33,203 nt of DNA from Odoribacter sp. UBA944 (GTDB lineage: Bacteria > Bacteroidota > Bacteroidia > Bacteroidales > Marinifilaceae): contig DBDA01000047.1 of assembly GCA_002293375.1 (NCBI GenBank), positions 282 through 33,484 on the forward strand. The letters are read 5' to 3'. Below are positions 32,367-33,203 of this stretch, piece by piece (within the stretch, counting starts at the first letter, position 1; the number at the start of each line of letters is the position of its first letter). The position numbers were made by a program, and so were the translations under genes. The notes beneath the pieces were generated by a model. That model did no database searches. It saw only the letters and a list, made by a program, of their open reading frames with translations, and was not told the DNA's origin.

Positions 32367-33182
32367 TTACTCGCTTTTCCAAACAAATTCACCTTTCAGG
32401 GCATCTACCTTCCCTTTGCCCTGATTAAAAATACCGAATACTCCGGAACCGCTTCCCGTCATGGAGGCATACAAGGCTCCCATCCCGTACAGCGCCTCTT
32501 TAACCCGGCGAATCTCCGGATGCCGTTCAAAGGCCTGTTGCTCAAAGTCGTTCCGTATCACCTCTTTCCATTGTTCAACCGGAACTTCAGTAATCTTGCG
32601 TAAATCGAACGAGGCCGGAGCCGGAGTAATCGTGGCGTATGCTTCCGAGGTAGACAAGCCGCAATCCGGTTTGACCACCATGATGGTGTAGTTTTCCAGG
32701 GACAGTCCCGTCTCTTCGAATTCGTTTCCCGTTCCGCCGGCAAACAGCGGACGGTTCTTCAAAAAGAAGGAGCAGTCACTCCCCAAACGCAAGGCATAAT
32801 TCAACAGGTTTCGCTCCGGTATCTTCAGGTCAAAATAGGTATTCAGCGCCTGCAACATACAAGCAGCATCGGCAGATCCTCCCCCCAAACCGGCCCCATA
32901 CGGGATTACTTTGTGTAAACGCACCTCCACGGCAGGCAGGGAAAAAACAGTAGCCAGCATTTTATATGCCCTGATAACCAGATTCTTATCATCCGGACAG
33001 TCGATCGGTAAGCCGGTATTCTCAAACAGGCACACCCCTTGGGCGCTGTTGATGCGGTTGATCTCCAATATGTCTTTGATCCCTACCGGATAGAAAATGG
33101 TCTCCAAATTGTGGAATCCGTCTTCCCTTTTGCCGGTCACATACAACCCGATGTTGATTTTGGCGTTTGGATATACTATCAT
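32367..33182 (-). CDS. ispE: 4-diphosphocytidyl-2-C-methyl-D-erythritol kinase
   Basis: IspE phosphorylates CDP-methylerythritol in the MEP route to isoprenoid precursors. The protein is 271 residues, full-length for the family (about 260-285). The start MIVYPNAKINIGLYVTGKREDGFH carries catalytic Lys8 and the substrate segment. The GHMP-kinase phosphate loop is PYGAGLGGGSADAA (94-107), and LGSDCSFFL (133-141) supplies catalytic Asp136. TGSGSGVFG near the C-terminus is the third GHMP motif. Only 21 bases remain upstream in the window, so its promoter cannot be seen. Its presence shows that the organism uses the MEP rather than the mevalonate route. Confidence 0.96.
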   Translation of the reverse strand: MIVYPNAKINIGLYVTGKREDGFHNLETIFYPVGIKDILEINRINSAQGVCLFENTGLPIDCPDDKNLVIRAYKMLATVFSLPAVEVRLHKVIPYGAGLGGGSADAACMLQALNTYFDLKIPERNLLNYALRLGSDCSFFLKNRPLFAGGTGNEFEETGLSLENYTIMVVKPDCGLSTSEAYATITPAPASFDLRKITEVPVEQWKEVIRNDFEQQAFERHPEIRRVKEALYGMGALYASMTGSGSGVFGIFNQGKGKVDALKGEFVWKSE

Positions 33183-33203
33183 AACTCGTAGTGCATTTAG
33201 GTA

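Overview
The window reads as a chromosomal segment of a member of the Bacteroidota, most likely order Bacteroidales. The evidence is the Bacteroidetes-type V-ATPase operon with a DUF2764 gene, a GldB-like lipoprotein, lipoproteins with Bacteroidetes-style lipoboxes, a patatin/BamA fusion, an OmpA-family porin with a central coiled coil, a NodT/HAE1/MFP efflux operon, and several -7 boxes of the form TAnnTTTG with no purine-rich Shine-Dalgarno. I cannot name the genus. Most of the window is GC-rich; 12774-15553 is visibly AT-richer.

Layout. (1) 70-7556, minus strand: a compact V/A-type ATPase operon transcribed E, DUF2764, A, B, D, I, K. The K subunit keeps every side chain of the Enterococcus hirae Na+ site, and no C, F or G subunit genes are present. 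(2) 7557-8171: a long intergenic region with a hairpin in the V-ATPase leader, a triple 11-bp tandem repeat and a good Bacteroidetes promoter. (3) 8172-12074, plus strand: ExbB/TolQ-like, ExbD-like and a large secreted M16 metallopeptidase. (4) 12207-12714: a tiny secreted Lys/Cys-rich KKEC-repeat protein and a 56-residue 2[4Fe-4S] ferredoxin. (5) 12804-15553: an AT-rich pair, an unknown four-helix membrane protein and an erythromycin-esterase-family lipoprotein that seems to lack both catalytic histidines. (6) 15583-17114, minus: 5-formyl-THF cyclo-ligase and a GldB-like lipoprotein. (7) 17257-18825, plus: NAD+ synthase whose glutaminase domain has no cysteine at the nucleophile position; smpB converges on it with one base between. 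(8) 19433-22107, plus: L-cysteine desulfidase (CyuA family), TatD-family hydrolase and TcdA, closely spaced or overlapping. (9) 22136-27818, minus: a tripartite RND efflux operon (adaptor, pump, outer-membrane factor) joined by 4-bp overlaps, with a perfect 7-6-7 palindrome over the adaptor start. (10) 28072-33182: a secreted nitroreductase-like protein, a patatin/BamA type Vd-like outer-membrane protein, an OmpA-family protein and ispE.

Functionally the window combines ion-motive energetics (V-ATPase, ExbB/D), envelope proteins (M16, GldB-like, patatin, OmpA, efflux) and core metabolism (folate, NAD, isoprenoid, cysteine, tRNA modification, ribosome rescue). I see no CRISPR array, tRNA, rRNA, intact mobile element or phage gene. 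The strongest leads for new biology are the KKEC-repeat protein beside the ferredoxin, the enzymes that have lost catalytic residues (NadE glutaminase, esterase), and the V-ATPase in which DUF2764 stands where subunit C would be expected.
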